Source: an uncultured Collinsella sp.
GTDB taxonomy: Bacteria > Actinomycetota > Coriobacteriia > Coriobacteriales > Coriobacteriaceae
Length of the DNA stretch: 64,000 nucleotides
Direction: 5' to 3'
NCBI GenBank assembly: GCA_902470905.1
Contig: CABRIC010000003.1
Location: forward strand, 1 to 64,000
Made by a program: the position numbers and the translations under genes. Under the pieces are notes generated by a model. That model saw only the letters and a program-made list of their open reading frames with translations, did no database searches and was not told where the DNA came from. Of the stretch, positions 53,564 to 64,000 are shown piece after piece; within the stretch, counting starts at the first letter, position 1; the number at the start of each line of letters is the position of its first letter.

Positions 53564-54859
53564 TTGAAGGCGGACACTCAAACCATCGACATCCTGTTGT
53601 TGGGCAGCGGCGGCCGTGAGCATGCTTTGGCAGCTAAGCTCGCAGCATCACCGCGCGCCGGCAAGCTCTACATCGCGCCGGGTAACGGCGGCACCGCGAG
53701 CTGCGGCGAGAACGTTGTTCTCGACGACTGCGATCCTGCGGCCGTGGCGGCGTTTGCGCAGAGCCACGGATGCGGACTCGTGGTAATTGGCCCCGAGGCT
53801 CCGCTCGTGGCGGGCGTGGCCGACGCCGTGCGCGCGGCGGGTATTCCCTGCTTTGGCCCGGGTGCCGAGGGCGCCCAGATGGAGGGCTCCAAGCTGTTCT
53901 CCAAGCAGCTCATGGAGCGCGCCGGTATCCCGACGGCAGCCTACGGCTCGTTTACCGACGAGGCTTCGGCTCTTGCCTATGTGCGTGAGCAGGGCGCTCC
54001 GCTGGTCGTCAAGGCTGACGGCCTGGCCGCAGGCAAGGGCGTTATCGTGGCGACTGAGCTCGAGCAGGCCGAAGAGGCCGTGCGCGAGTGTTTTGGCGGC
54101 ACCTTTGGCGATGCCGGCAATACCGTGGTCATCGAGGAGATGCTGACCGGCCCCGAGTGCTCGCTGCTGGCCTTTACCGACGGCAAGACCGTGCGCCCCA
54201 TGGCCACTTCGCAGGACCACAAGCGTGCGCTCGAGGGCGACAAGGGTCCCAACACCGGTGGCATGGGCGTTTACAGCCCGGTACCCATCGTGACCGACGA
54301 GGAGCACGCCACGATGGTGAAGGTCATGGAGCAGACCGTGGCCGAGCTCGCTGCCGAGGGCATCGACTACCGCGGCTGCCTGTATGGCGGCTTTATGCTC
54401 ACCCCCGCCGGCCCCAAGGTGCTGGAGTTCAACGCCCGCTTTGGCGACCCCGAGACGCAGGTCGTGCTGCCGCGCCTCAAGAACGACCTGGTCGAGGTTA
54501 TGCTCGCCTGCGCCAACTGCGAGCTTGATCAGATTGAGCTCGACTGGCGTGACGAGTGGGCCGTGGCTGTTGTTCTGACGAGCGCGGGCTATCCCGGCAG
54601 CTACGAGAAGGGCAAAGTCATCACCGGCATCGCCGACGCCGAGGCCATGGAGAACGTGACCGTGTACCATGCCGGCACCGCCGTGGTGGACGGTCAGCTC
54701 GTGACCAACGGCGGCCGTGTGCTTGCCGTGACCGCTCTGGGCGACACGTTCGAGAACGCTCGCAACCTTGCCTACGAGGCCTGCGAGAAGATTGATTTTG
54801 AGGGCAAGACCCTGCGTCACGACATCGGCCTGCGCGCGCTGCGCGGCCGCGACGCCTAG
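53564..54859 (+). CDS. purD: Phosphoribosylamine--glycine ligase
   Basis: ATP-grasp enzyme making GAR in purine synthesis. The 431 residues include ILLLGSGGREHALAAKL at the N-terminus, VKADGLAAGKGVIVA and LEFNARFGDPETQVVLPRL. The TTG start at 53564 has AGGAGG 7 bases before it; the open frame runs further upstream through the purA terminator, which is not coding. Confidence 0.97.
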   Translation: MKADTQTIDILLLGSGGREHALAAKLAASPRAGKLYIAPGNGGTASCGENVVLDDCDPAAVAAFAQSHGCGLVVIGPEAPLVAGVADAVRAAGIPCFGPGAEGAQMEGSKLFSKQLMERAGIPTAAYGSFTDEASALAYVREQGAPLVVKADGLAAGKGVIVATELEQAEEAVRECFGGTFGDAGNTVVIEEMLTGPECSLLAFTDGKTVRPMATSQDHKRALEGDKGPNTGGMGVYSPVPIVTDEEHATMVKVMEQTVAELAAEGIDYRGCLYGGFMLTPAGPKVLEFNARFGDPETQVVLPRLKNDLVEVMLACANCELDQIELDWRDEWAVAVVLTSAGYPGSYEKGKVITGIADAEAMENVTVYHAGTAVVDGQLVTNGGRVLAVTALGDTFENARNLAYEACEKIDFEGKTLRHDIGLRALRGRDA

Positions 54860-54889
54860 GATGCCTAAAGTCCGAGAGGAATGAGACGG

Positions 54890-55585
54890 ATGGACGAGAA
54901 GAACGAAGAGCTCGTGGACGCGCAGATCGTCGAAGAGGACAGCCGCATGTATGGGCACGCCGAGGGCGAGCCTGGTGGCGAGGTCGCTGACGAGCCGGCG
55001 CTGGTGCTGGGCGACGACGACCCGCACGATGCCGAGCTGCACGAGAAGATTCTTTCGGAGGAGTGCGCCTGGAAGGGCAAGATCCTTGACGTCCACCGTC
55101 TTGAAGTTGAGCTGCCCAACGGTCACCGCAGCGCCCGCGATATCGTTCGCCATCCGGGCGCGGCGGCCGTTGTGGCGCTTACCGAGAGCGGCAAGATCGT
55201 ACTGGTGCGTCAGTACCGCACCGCCATCGACCGCGTGACGGTCGAGATTCCCGCCGGCAAGCTCGATCCAGGCGAGGACCCGCTCGATTGCGCCAAGCGC
55301 GAACTGCATGAGGAGACGGGCTTTAGGGCCGGTCGCATTCGCTTTTTGACGTCGATTGTCACGTCCTGCGGTTTTTGCGATGAGATCATCCACATCTACT
55401 TGGCTACCAAGCTCGAGTTTGATGCGCCCAACCCCGATGATGACGAGTTTGTCAACGTGGACCTCGTGCCGCTGCACGAGCTGATCGACGCCGTACTCGA
55501 CGGCAAGATCGAAGACGCCAAGACTGTCGTGGGTGCGCTTGCCTGCGACAGCATTGCTCATCGTTTGGGTGGTGCTGAACTGTAA
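54890..55585 (+). CDS. Nudix hydrolase (ADP-ribose pyrophosphatase-like)
   Basis: A 231-residue protein with an acidic N-terminal extension of about 55 residues, then a Nudix domain: the box GKLDPGEDPLDCAKRELHEE continues into TGF, preceded by VEIPAGK, which is typical of ADP-ribose pyrophosphatases (substrate by family, not proven). The ATG at 54890 gives better spacing to GAGAGG than the ATG at 54881. It follows purD closely and may share its transcript. Confidence 0.87.
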   Translation: MDEKNEELVDAQIVEEDSRMYGHAEGEPGGEVADEPALVLGDDDPHDAELHEKILSEECAWKGKILDVHRLEVELPNGHRSARDIVRHPGAAAVVALTESGKIVLVRQYRTAIDRVTVEIPAGKLDPGEDPLDCAKRELHEETGFRAGRIRFLTSIVTSCGFCDEIIHIYLATKLEFDAPNPDDDEFVNVDLVPLHELIDAVLDGKIEDAKTVVGALACDSIAHRLGGAEL

Positions 55586-55597
55586 CGAGCGGGGATA

Positions 55598-55636
55598 GCC
55601 CTGGGGCAAGTGCTACTGATTACTTTGTCCCAGGGC
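55598..55636 (+). terminator. Hairpin after the Nudix gene
   Basis: GCCCTGGG / CCCAGGGC arms extended inward by GCAAG / CTTTG. The T-run is weak. Confidence 0.6.
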
Positions 55637-55667
55637 CTTACGTTGCTGATATTTCTTTGAGGATCAC

Positions 55668-57440
55668 ATGCTGAAGAGGTTTCTTTCTTACTACAAGCCC
55701 CAGATGGGGCTTTTTGTTGCTGATACTGTTTGCGCTCTGGTGCTCGCCGCCATTGACTTGGCGTTTCCTATTATTCTGCGCAATTTGACCGGTGGGCTGT
55801 TTACCCAGGGCCAGGCTGCCATTATGCAGGCGCTCGGTATGATCGCGGTGGGGCTGGTGCTGATGTATGCCGTTCGCTGCGCCTGCCGCTACTTTGTGAG
55901 CTACTGGGGCCACGTGATGGGTGCGCGCATGGAGTCCAAGATGCGCGAGGACCTGTTTGACCAGTACGAGCGCTTTAGCTTTGCGTACTTCGACCGCAAC
56001 AGTTCGGGCGACATGATGAGCCGCGTGGTCAACGATCTGTTCGATATCTGCGAGGCGGCGCATCACGTGCCCGAGTGGATCATCATCTGCGGCATCGAGA
56101 TTATCGGCTCGTTTGTGATCCTCTTTACCATCGCCCCGGTGCTGGCACTTGCCATGGCTGTGGTGACGGCGGCGTTTGCGGTCATCATGTTTTGGCAGAA
56201 CATGCGTATGCGCGAGGTCTTTAGCGACAACCGCAAAAAGATCAGTGGCATCAATGCGCAGCTGCAGGATTCGCTGGCGGGCATGCGCGTAGTCAAGAGC
56301 TTTGCCAACGAGGAGACCGAGCGTGCCAAGTTCCGCGCCTCCAACAATCGCTATCTTTCGTCCAAGGAGAACATGTATCACGCCATGGGCGTCTATACCG
56401 CGACGTATGGCCTGCTCTCTGGTGTGCTCTATGTGATCGTGGTGCTGCTGGGCGGCTGGCTGGTCGCCCAGGGACAGCTGCAGGCGGTCGATATGGCGAC
56501 CTTTGCACTCTATATTTCGCTGTTCTGCACGCCGCTCGAGACACTCGTCAATTCGGCCGAAACGTATCAGAAGGCTATCGCCGGCTTTAAGCGTATGGAC
56601 GAGGTGCTTTCGACCGCGCCGGATATCCAGGACAAGCCGGGCGCTACGGATCTGCAGGTGACTGCCGGCGCCGTGGAGTATCACGACGTGTGCTTTAACT
56701 ACGAGGATGTTGAGCTGGGCGAGGGCGATGCCGACGAGCGTCCCGTTATCGACCATATGGACCTGTCCATCAAGCCCGGGCAGACCATCGCTTTGGTTGG
56801 CCCTTCGGGCGGTGGCAAGTCCACGACCTGTTCGCTGCTGCCGCGCTTTTATGACGTGGCTGCCGGATCCATTAGCATCGACGGCCAGGACGTGCGTGAT
56901 GTGACGCAGCAGAGCCTGCGTCGCGCCATCGGCCTGGTGCAGCAGGATGTCTACCTGTTTGACGGTACGATTGGCGAGAACATCGCCTACGGCAAGCCGG
57001 GCGCTACGGCAGAAGAGATCGCCGAGGCCGCCCGTCGCGCCAACATCGATGCCTTTATCGAGTCGCTTCCGCAGGGCTACGACACCGTGGTGGGCGAGCG
57101 CGGCAGCCGTCTTTCGGGCGGACAGAAGCAGCGCGTTGCCATCGCGCGCGTGTTTCTCAAGAACCCCAAGATCCTGATTTTGGACGAGGCGACGAGTGCT
57201 TTGGATAACGAGAGCGAGGAGGCGGTGCAGGAGTCACTCGAAGAGCTGGCACGCGGCCGCACCACGATTATCATCGCCCACCGTCTTTCGACCATTAAGC
57301 ATGCCGATGAGATTGCGACCGTTGAGCATGGTCGCGTTGTGGAGCGTGGCACGCACGAGGAGCTTCTCGCCCGTGGCGGCACCTATGCCCGTTACTATCG
57401 AATGCAGTTCGAAGGTGCGCGTGCGCACGAGCTCGACTGA
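55668..57440 (+). CDS. ABC transporter, fused membrane and ATPase domains
   Basis: A 590-residue exporter-type half-transporter. Residues 1-310 hold six transmembrane helices (ABC_membrane type, with the coupling region FSFAYFDRNSSGDMMSRVVND). The ATPase has Walker A GPSGGGKSTTCSLL, Q-loop LVQQDVYLFDG, signature LSGGQKQRVAIARVF, Walker B ILILDEATSALD and H-loop IIAHRLSTI. The substrate cannot be told. The next gene is 19 bases away. Confidence 0.94.
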   Translation: MLKRFLSYYKPQMGLFVADTVCALVLAAIDLAFPIILRNLTGGLFTQGQAAIMQALGMIAVGLVLMYAVRCACRYFVSYWGHVMGARMESKMREDLFDQYERFSFAYFDRNSSGDMMSRVVNDLFDICEAAHHVPEWIIICGIEIIGSFVILFTIAPVLALAMAVVTAAFAVIMFWQNMRMREVFSDNRKKISGINAQLQDSLAGMRVVKSFANEETERAKFRASNNRYLSSKENMYHAMGVYTATYGLLSGVLYVIVVLLGGWLVAQGQLQAVDMATFALYISLFCTPLETLVNSAETYQKAIAGFKRMDEVLSTAPDIQDKPGATDLQVTAGAVEYHDVCFNYEDVELGEGDADERPVIDHMDLSIKPGQTIALVGPSGGGKSTTCSLLPRFYDVAAGSISIDGQDVRDVTQQSLRRAIGLVQQDVYLFDGTIGENIAYGKPGATAEEIAEAARRANIDAFIESLPQGYDTVVGERGSRLSGGQKQRVAIARVFLKNPKILILDEATSALDNESEEAVQESLEELARGRTTIIIAHRLSTIKHADEIATVEHGRVVERGTHEELLARGGTYARYYRMQFEGARAHELD

Positions 57441-57459
57441 TTGATATGACAGGAAGATC

Positions 57460-58422
57460 ATGGCTGATAAGAACCCTTTGACTCCGGAAGAAGTGACGGA
57501 GTTATTCTCCGAAATCGATGCATCCGGCGTCTTGGATCCCACGCTCGCCAAAAAGCGTACCGAGCGCATGCGTGAGAAGGAGGCTGCGGCCAAGCGCGGT
57601 GACAAAGCGGCGCTAGCGCAGCTGCGCAGCGAGGACCGCGCGAGCCAGGCAAAACATATCGACCCGCTGTCCGAGGACGATCCTTCGGGCTCGCAGGTGA
57701 GCCATACCATTACGAAGACCGCGATGGCCGTGGTCATCGGTATTTTGGTGCTGATCGTGGGCATGCAGATTGGCTACGGCGTGATGCGTCGTCTGAATAC
57801 CGCCAACCTGTCCGAGAGCGTTTCGGTCGATACCGTTTCGACGGCGCTGAAGGGTGGACTTGAATGGGGCAACGGCTTTACGCAGTTCCCGCTCGACTTC
57901 ACCGTCGATGAAGCCGATGAACGCACGGGCACGGTCGAGGTGACGGTGTTGGACACATCGTCTGCCAACGAGCTCGAGCTGCTGTCCAACGGGCAGATTC
58001 AGGCCGCGGCGCTTGCGACCAACGCGTTGCTCAACGATAAGATCGACCGCGTGGTGTATAACGTTCACGCCTATATCGACGAGGATAGCAACATTCAGCA
58101 CGATTCCTTCTTTGGCATGTTCCCCGCGCGCGGCCACCAGAGCGCCATTTTGACGTTCGTGTGGACCAAGAGCTCATCCAACGCCACGAGTATCGACTGG
58201 AAGATGCGCATCGTGAGTATGGATGACACCATCGCCGAGCGCATTCAGAAGCAGGTGAACTCGGTGTCGTCGTTGATTGAGGACCCGGTGGTGAGCCAGA
58301 CCAAGATTGACGAGGAAAAGGCCGAACGTGACCTGGAGCATCGTCTGCATGGCCGCGAGATTTTCCGCGGCGGCAAGCCCGATCGCACACCGTCCGAACT
58401 GCTGGAGCAGGACAAGAAATAA
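57460..58422 (+). CDS. Single-pass membrane protein of unknown function
   Basis: A 320-residue protein: about 85 cytoplasmic, charged residues, a transmembrane helix at about 86-107 (TAMAVVIGILVLIVGMQIGYG), then an extracytoplasmic part of about 170 residues with mixed alpha/beta character and a charged C-terminal tail. It follows the ABC transporter closely and may be a partner, but no family is recognised. Confidence 0.75.
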   Translation: MADKNPLTPEEVTELFSEIDASGVLDPTLAKKRTERMREKEAAAKRGDKAALAQLRSEDRASQAKHIDPLSEDDPSGSQVSHTITKTAMAVVIGILVLIVGMQIGYGVMRRLNTANLSESVSVDTVSTALKGGLEWGNGFTQFPLDFTVDEADERTGTVEVTVLDTSSANELELLSNGQIQAAALATNALLNDKIDRVVYNVHAYIDEDSNIQHDSFFGMFPARGHQSAILTFVWTKSSSNATSIDWKMRIVSMDDTIAERIQKQVNSVSSLIEDPVVSQTKIDEEKAERDLEHRLHGREIFRGGKPDRTPSELLEQDKK

Positions 58423-58432
58423 TAAGACGTCA

Positions 58433-58473
58433 TCATCCCGCGTGAGCCACAAGCCTCGCGGGATGATTTTTTT
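58433..58473 (+). terminator. Terminator upstream of carA
   Basis: TCATCCCGCG / CGCGGGATGA with a 14-base loop, then TTTTTTT. Confidence 0.92.
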
Positions 58474-58598
58474 AATCCCCGTCCCAGAAAAATCATTATG
58501 CATAGAAAGTCATAATTATCATTTCGTAAACATTTCGATGAAATTAACGCCATGAGGCATACTTGCGGTTACAATACCGCGAGGCCTAACTACACACC

Positions 58599-58630
58599 TT
58601 TAAGCCGGTCCTGTGAGACCGGGAAGGAGA
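58599..58630 (+). promoter_or_regulatory. PyrR-binding RNA element overlapping the carA ribosome site
   Basis: TTTAAGCCGGTCCTGTGAGA forms a CCGGTC / GACCGG stem with hexaloop CTGTGA. UCCnGnGAG is the conserved PyrR anti-antiterminator loop. The element runs straight into GGGAAGGAG, the carA ribosome site, so UMP-bound PyrR would hide the site and block translation, as proposed for mycobacterial and lactobacillal pyr leaders. A TACAAT at 58570 is a candidate -10 box. Confidence 0.8.
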
Positions 58631-58633
58631 ATT

Positions 58634-60073
58634 ATGGCGAACAACCATACCGCGGGCGCTGCCGCCCGCACCTTCGCGCCCAGCGAGCTTTGCCAGCGTA
58701 TGCTGGCCAAAACCAGCAAGGGCACCTGCGGTCCCTGCATCCTGTATCTTGAGGATGGGACCATTTTTTATGGACGTGCATGCGGCGCCGAGGGCACCGC
58801 GACCGGCGAAGTCTGCTTCAACACCTCGCTCGAGGGCTACTTTGAGGTCATGACCGACCCGAGTTATGCCGGCCAAATCGTAACCATGACCTATCCGCAG
58901 ATCGGCAACTACGGTATCGACGAGGCCGACGTCCAGTCGGCCTTCTCCGGCGACGCCGTGCGCCCTGCGAGCGCTCCGGCCATGCGCGGCATGATCGTTC
59001 GCGACATGTGCGCCACGCCTTCTAACTGGCGTTCGGCCGTCAGCGTGCCGGAGTACCTGCGCGCTCACGGCATCGTCGCTATCGAGGGTGTCGACACTCG
59101 CGCCCTGGTGCGCCATCTGCGCGACAATGGTTCCAAGATGGGCATTATCTCGACCGAGATCTTCGACGTCGACGAGCTTGTCGAGCGTCTGGCCGCTGCG
59201 CCCACGCTGGTAGGCGAGAACCTGGTCAAGACCGTGAGCTGCCCTGAGCCCCACGCCTTTGCCGCCGTCGACCTGCCTGCCACGCATGACTTTGCACTTG
59301 CGGCTGCCGCTCCTGCCCGTCACAAGGTGGTCGCCTACGACTGCGGTGTGAAGCGCGGTATTCTGGAGGGGCTGGTCCGCGCCGGCTGCGACCTTACCGT
59401 CGTGCCGTGGGATACGCCCGCCCAGCAGGTGCTCGACATGAATCCCGACGGTGTCTTTTTGTCCAATGGCCCCGGCGACCCCGACGCTGTGGTGGAGACC
59501 TACGAGCAGGTGCAGCAGCTGATCGGCAAGGTGCCGGTCTTTGGCATTTGCCTGGGCCATCAGATGATCAGCCTGGCCTGCGGCGCCCAGATGGAAAAGC
59601 TTAAATTCGGTCACCGCGGTGGCAACCAGCCGGTCATGAACCTGGTAAGCCGTCGCGTGGAGATTACCGCGCAAAACCATGGCTTTGGCCTGCTGTTCCC
59701 CAGCCTGGGCAAGCTTGTTCCCGAGCTTTCCGGCGGCGAGACCGAGCATGCGGCCGATGGAGATCTGCGCGTCTGGGTGCGCCGCGGAATCGCGCCGGTC
59801 GTGATGAACGAGCGCTTTGGCCGCATTCGCCTGACGCACGTGAACCTCAACGACGGCACCGCCGAGGGCATCCAGCTGCTCGACGCCCCGTGCTTCTCGG
59901 TCCAGTACCACCCCGAGGCTTCGCCTGGCCCCACCGATGCCCACTATCTCTTTACCGCCTTTACGCGACTCATGGACGGCGAGGAGAACTACCTGGACAT
60001 CGATACCGCGAAGGACCGCCTTGCCGGCTGGAACTTTGCTGAGTCCGAGACCGCTGAGACCGAGGAGAACTAA
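58634..60073 (+). CDS. carA: Carbamoyl-phosphate synthase small subunit
   Basis: Glutaminase subunit that feeds ammonia to CarB for carbamoyl phosphate (pyrimidines and arginine). The catalytic Cys is in FGICLGHQM, with NGPGDP and YHPEASPGP. At 479 residues it is about 100 longer than usual: an N-terminal extension of about 38 residues with three Cys before ILYLEDGTIF, an insert after QNHGFGLLFPSLGKL, and an acidic tail. The ATG at 58634 follows AAGGAG inside the PyrR element. carB begins one base after the stop. Confidence 0.95.
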   Translation: MANNHTAGAAARTFAPSELCQRMLAKTSKGTCGPCILYLEDGTIFYGRACGAEGTATGEVCFNTSLEGYFEVMTDPSYAGQIVTMTYPQIGNYGIDEADVQSAFSGDAVRPASAPAMRGMIVRDMCATPSNWRSAVSVPEYLRAHGIVAIEGVDTRALVRHLRDNGSKMGIISTEIFDVDELVERLAAAPTLVGENLVKTVSCPEPHAFAAVDLPATHDFALAAAAPARHKVVAYDCGVKRGILEGLVRAGCDLTVVPWDTPAQQVLDMNPDGVFLSNGPGDPDAVVETYEQVQQLIGKVPVFGICLGHQMISLACGAQMEKLKFGHRGGNQPVMNLVSRRVEITAQNHGFGLLFPSLGKLVPELSGGETEHAADGDLRVWVRRGIAPVVMNERFGRIRLTHVNLNDGTAEGIQLLDAPCFSVQYHPEASPGPTDAHYLFTAFTRLMDGEENYLDIDTAKDRLAGWNFAESETAETEEN

Positions 60074-60074
60074 C

Positions 60075-63389
<3,315 letters not shown>

Positions 63390-63401
63390 TGTGACCTGTC
63401 C

Positions 63402-63492
63402 GGCCGGGGCGGGAGGGGCCGAGATTTCCCCCTTTCGCTCCGGCTGCAAGCAGAGTCGCTCAGGAGGAAACTCGGCCCCTCCCGCCCCGGCC
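63402..63492. repeat. Long inverted repeat 1 between carB and purE
   Basis: Perfect 22-bp arms (GGCCGGGGCGGGAGGGGCCG and its complement) extend through TTTCC / GGAAA. The loop is about 36 bases. It lies 12 bases after the carB stop and could act as a terminator without a T-run. Confidence 0.85.
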
Positions 63493-63565
63493 TGCGGTGA
63501 CTTGGCTGCACCGTGTGCTGCCGAAGGGGCTTTGCGCGATGACTAGGGCTGAATAAAAAGTGAGT

Positions 63566-63601
63566 GTGGGATCCGCCGTTCGTTCGAACGGCGGATCCCA
63601 C
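63566..63601. repeat. Perfect palindrome 2 between carB and purE
   Basis: 17-bp arms GTGGGATCCGCCGTTCG / CGAACGGCGGATCCCAC are separated by TT only, giving a 36-bp near-continuous palindrome. Confidence 0.85.
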
Positions 63602-63650
63602 GTTAATATTTCAGCCAACGTATGTCATGGCAATTCCCGGTAGGTCGCAG

Positions 63651-63722
63651 GGTGGCGGCTGAGCCTTTCCCTCGGGAAACTTCGCGAAGCCCAGTTCCCG
63701 AGGGAAAGGCTCAGCCGCCACC
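63651..63722. repeat. Long inverted repeat 3 upstream of purE
   Basis: 29-bp arms (GGTGGCGGCTGAGCCTTTCC onward) differ by a single extra T. The 13-base loop itself contains TTCGCGAA. Confidence 0.88.
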
Positions 63723-63817
63723 ACAAAGACCGCAGGGACGGGAGCAGCTATACTACTCTCAGTAGTTAAGGGTCGCGGATCCGCCGCGTCGCCGCTCTCA
63801 ACAGGAGGTCTTTGTTT

Positions 63818-64000
63818 ATGGCAGATCAAAAGCCGGTTGTCGGGATCATTATGGGCTCCAAGTCCGATCTGGGCGTTATGGAAGGTTGTACCGCCGAGCT
63901 CGAGGCGCTGGGTGTGCCCTATGAGCTCGTCATTGCGAGCGCACACCGCACGCCGGCGAAGGTCCATGAGTGGGCTTCGACTGCTGCCGATCGCGGTATC
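63818..64000 (+). CDS. purE: N5-carboxyaminoimidazole ribonucleotide mutase (partial)
   Basis: The first 61 residues of PurE, cut by the window edge. VVGIIMGSKSDLGVMEG and IASAHRTPAKVHEW are the family hallmarks, with the catalytic Ser and His. GGAGG precedes the ATG. The enzyme converts N5-CAIR to CAIR, upstream of PurC. Confidence 0.97.
   Translation, partial: MADQKPVVGIIMGSKSDLGVMEGCTAELEALGVPYELVIASAHRTPAKVHEWASTAADRGI

Overview
The window is a GC-rich bacterial chromosome segment spanning the replication origin. Gene order around the origin is jag-yidC-yidD-rnpA-rpmH on the left (all leftward) and [ATPase gene]-dnaA-dnaN-recF-DUF721-gyrB-gyrA on the right (all rightward), with parA-parB, rsmG and a cluster of three perfect parS sites about 3 kb to the left. 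Frequent GTG/TTG starts, a DUF721 gene between recF and gyrB, a PafB/PafC-like WYL pair and the overall protein flavour point to a Coriobacteriia actinobacterium, most like Collinsella. This taxonomic call is inference from gene content, not from a 16S gene, because none is present. Strand bias is strong: most genes left of about 29 kb read leftward and most right of it read rightward, as expected for leading-strand genes flanking oriC.

Left part (0-23.8 kb): tRNA-Lys, an M29 aminopeptidase, purC, a two-component system, a Tat-exported lipoprotein coupled to a TSCPD protein, purB, tRNA-Gly, a large LPxTG-anchored thioester/Cna-B adhesin, a membrane protein resembling a degenerate M28 peptidase with a very long disordered insert, two WYL regulators, an exonuclease-DinG helicase fusion, ddl and rlmN. 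Both tRNA genes here are followed by unusual repeat elements that duplicate the 3' end of the tRNA.

Origin region (23.8-40.4 kb): ParABS partition genes, rRNA methyltransferase, membrane-protein insertion and RNase P genes, ribosomal protein L34, DnaA-box-like repeats on both sides of dnaA, and an unusual GHKL-ATPase/Gln-rich/winged-helix gene placed between rpmH and dnaA. Initiation, clamp, repair and gyrase genes follow in one direction.

Right part (40.4-64 kb): a 180-bp near-perfect palindrome, a tRNA-Ile/tRNA-Ala/tRNA-Ile cluster, a bifunctional-nuclease-domain gene, typA, a bactofilin-like membrane protein, a TRIC-type channel, a PD-(D/E)XK-like nuclease gene bracketed by inverted copies of a 70-bp palindromic element, two tRNA-Ser genes, rpsF-ssb-rpsR-rplI, dnaB, purA, purD, a Nudix hydrolase, an ABC exporter, carA-carB behind a PyrR-type RNA element, three long hairpins in a row, and the start of purE at the right edge. 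Purine genes (purC, purB, purA, purD, purE) are scattered singly rather than in one operon.

The main candidates for something undescribed are the tRNA-3'-end-duplicating hairpin elements, the origin-proximal ATPase gene and the palindrome-bracketed nuclease cassette.
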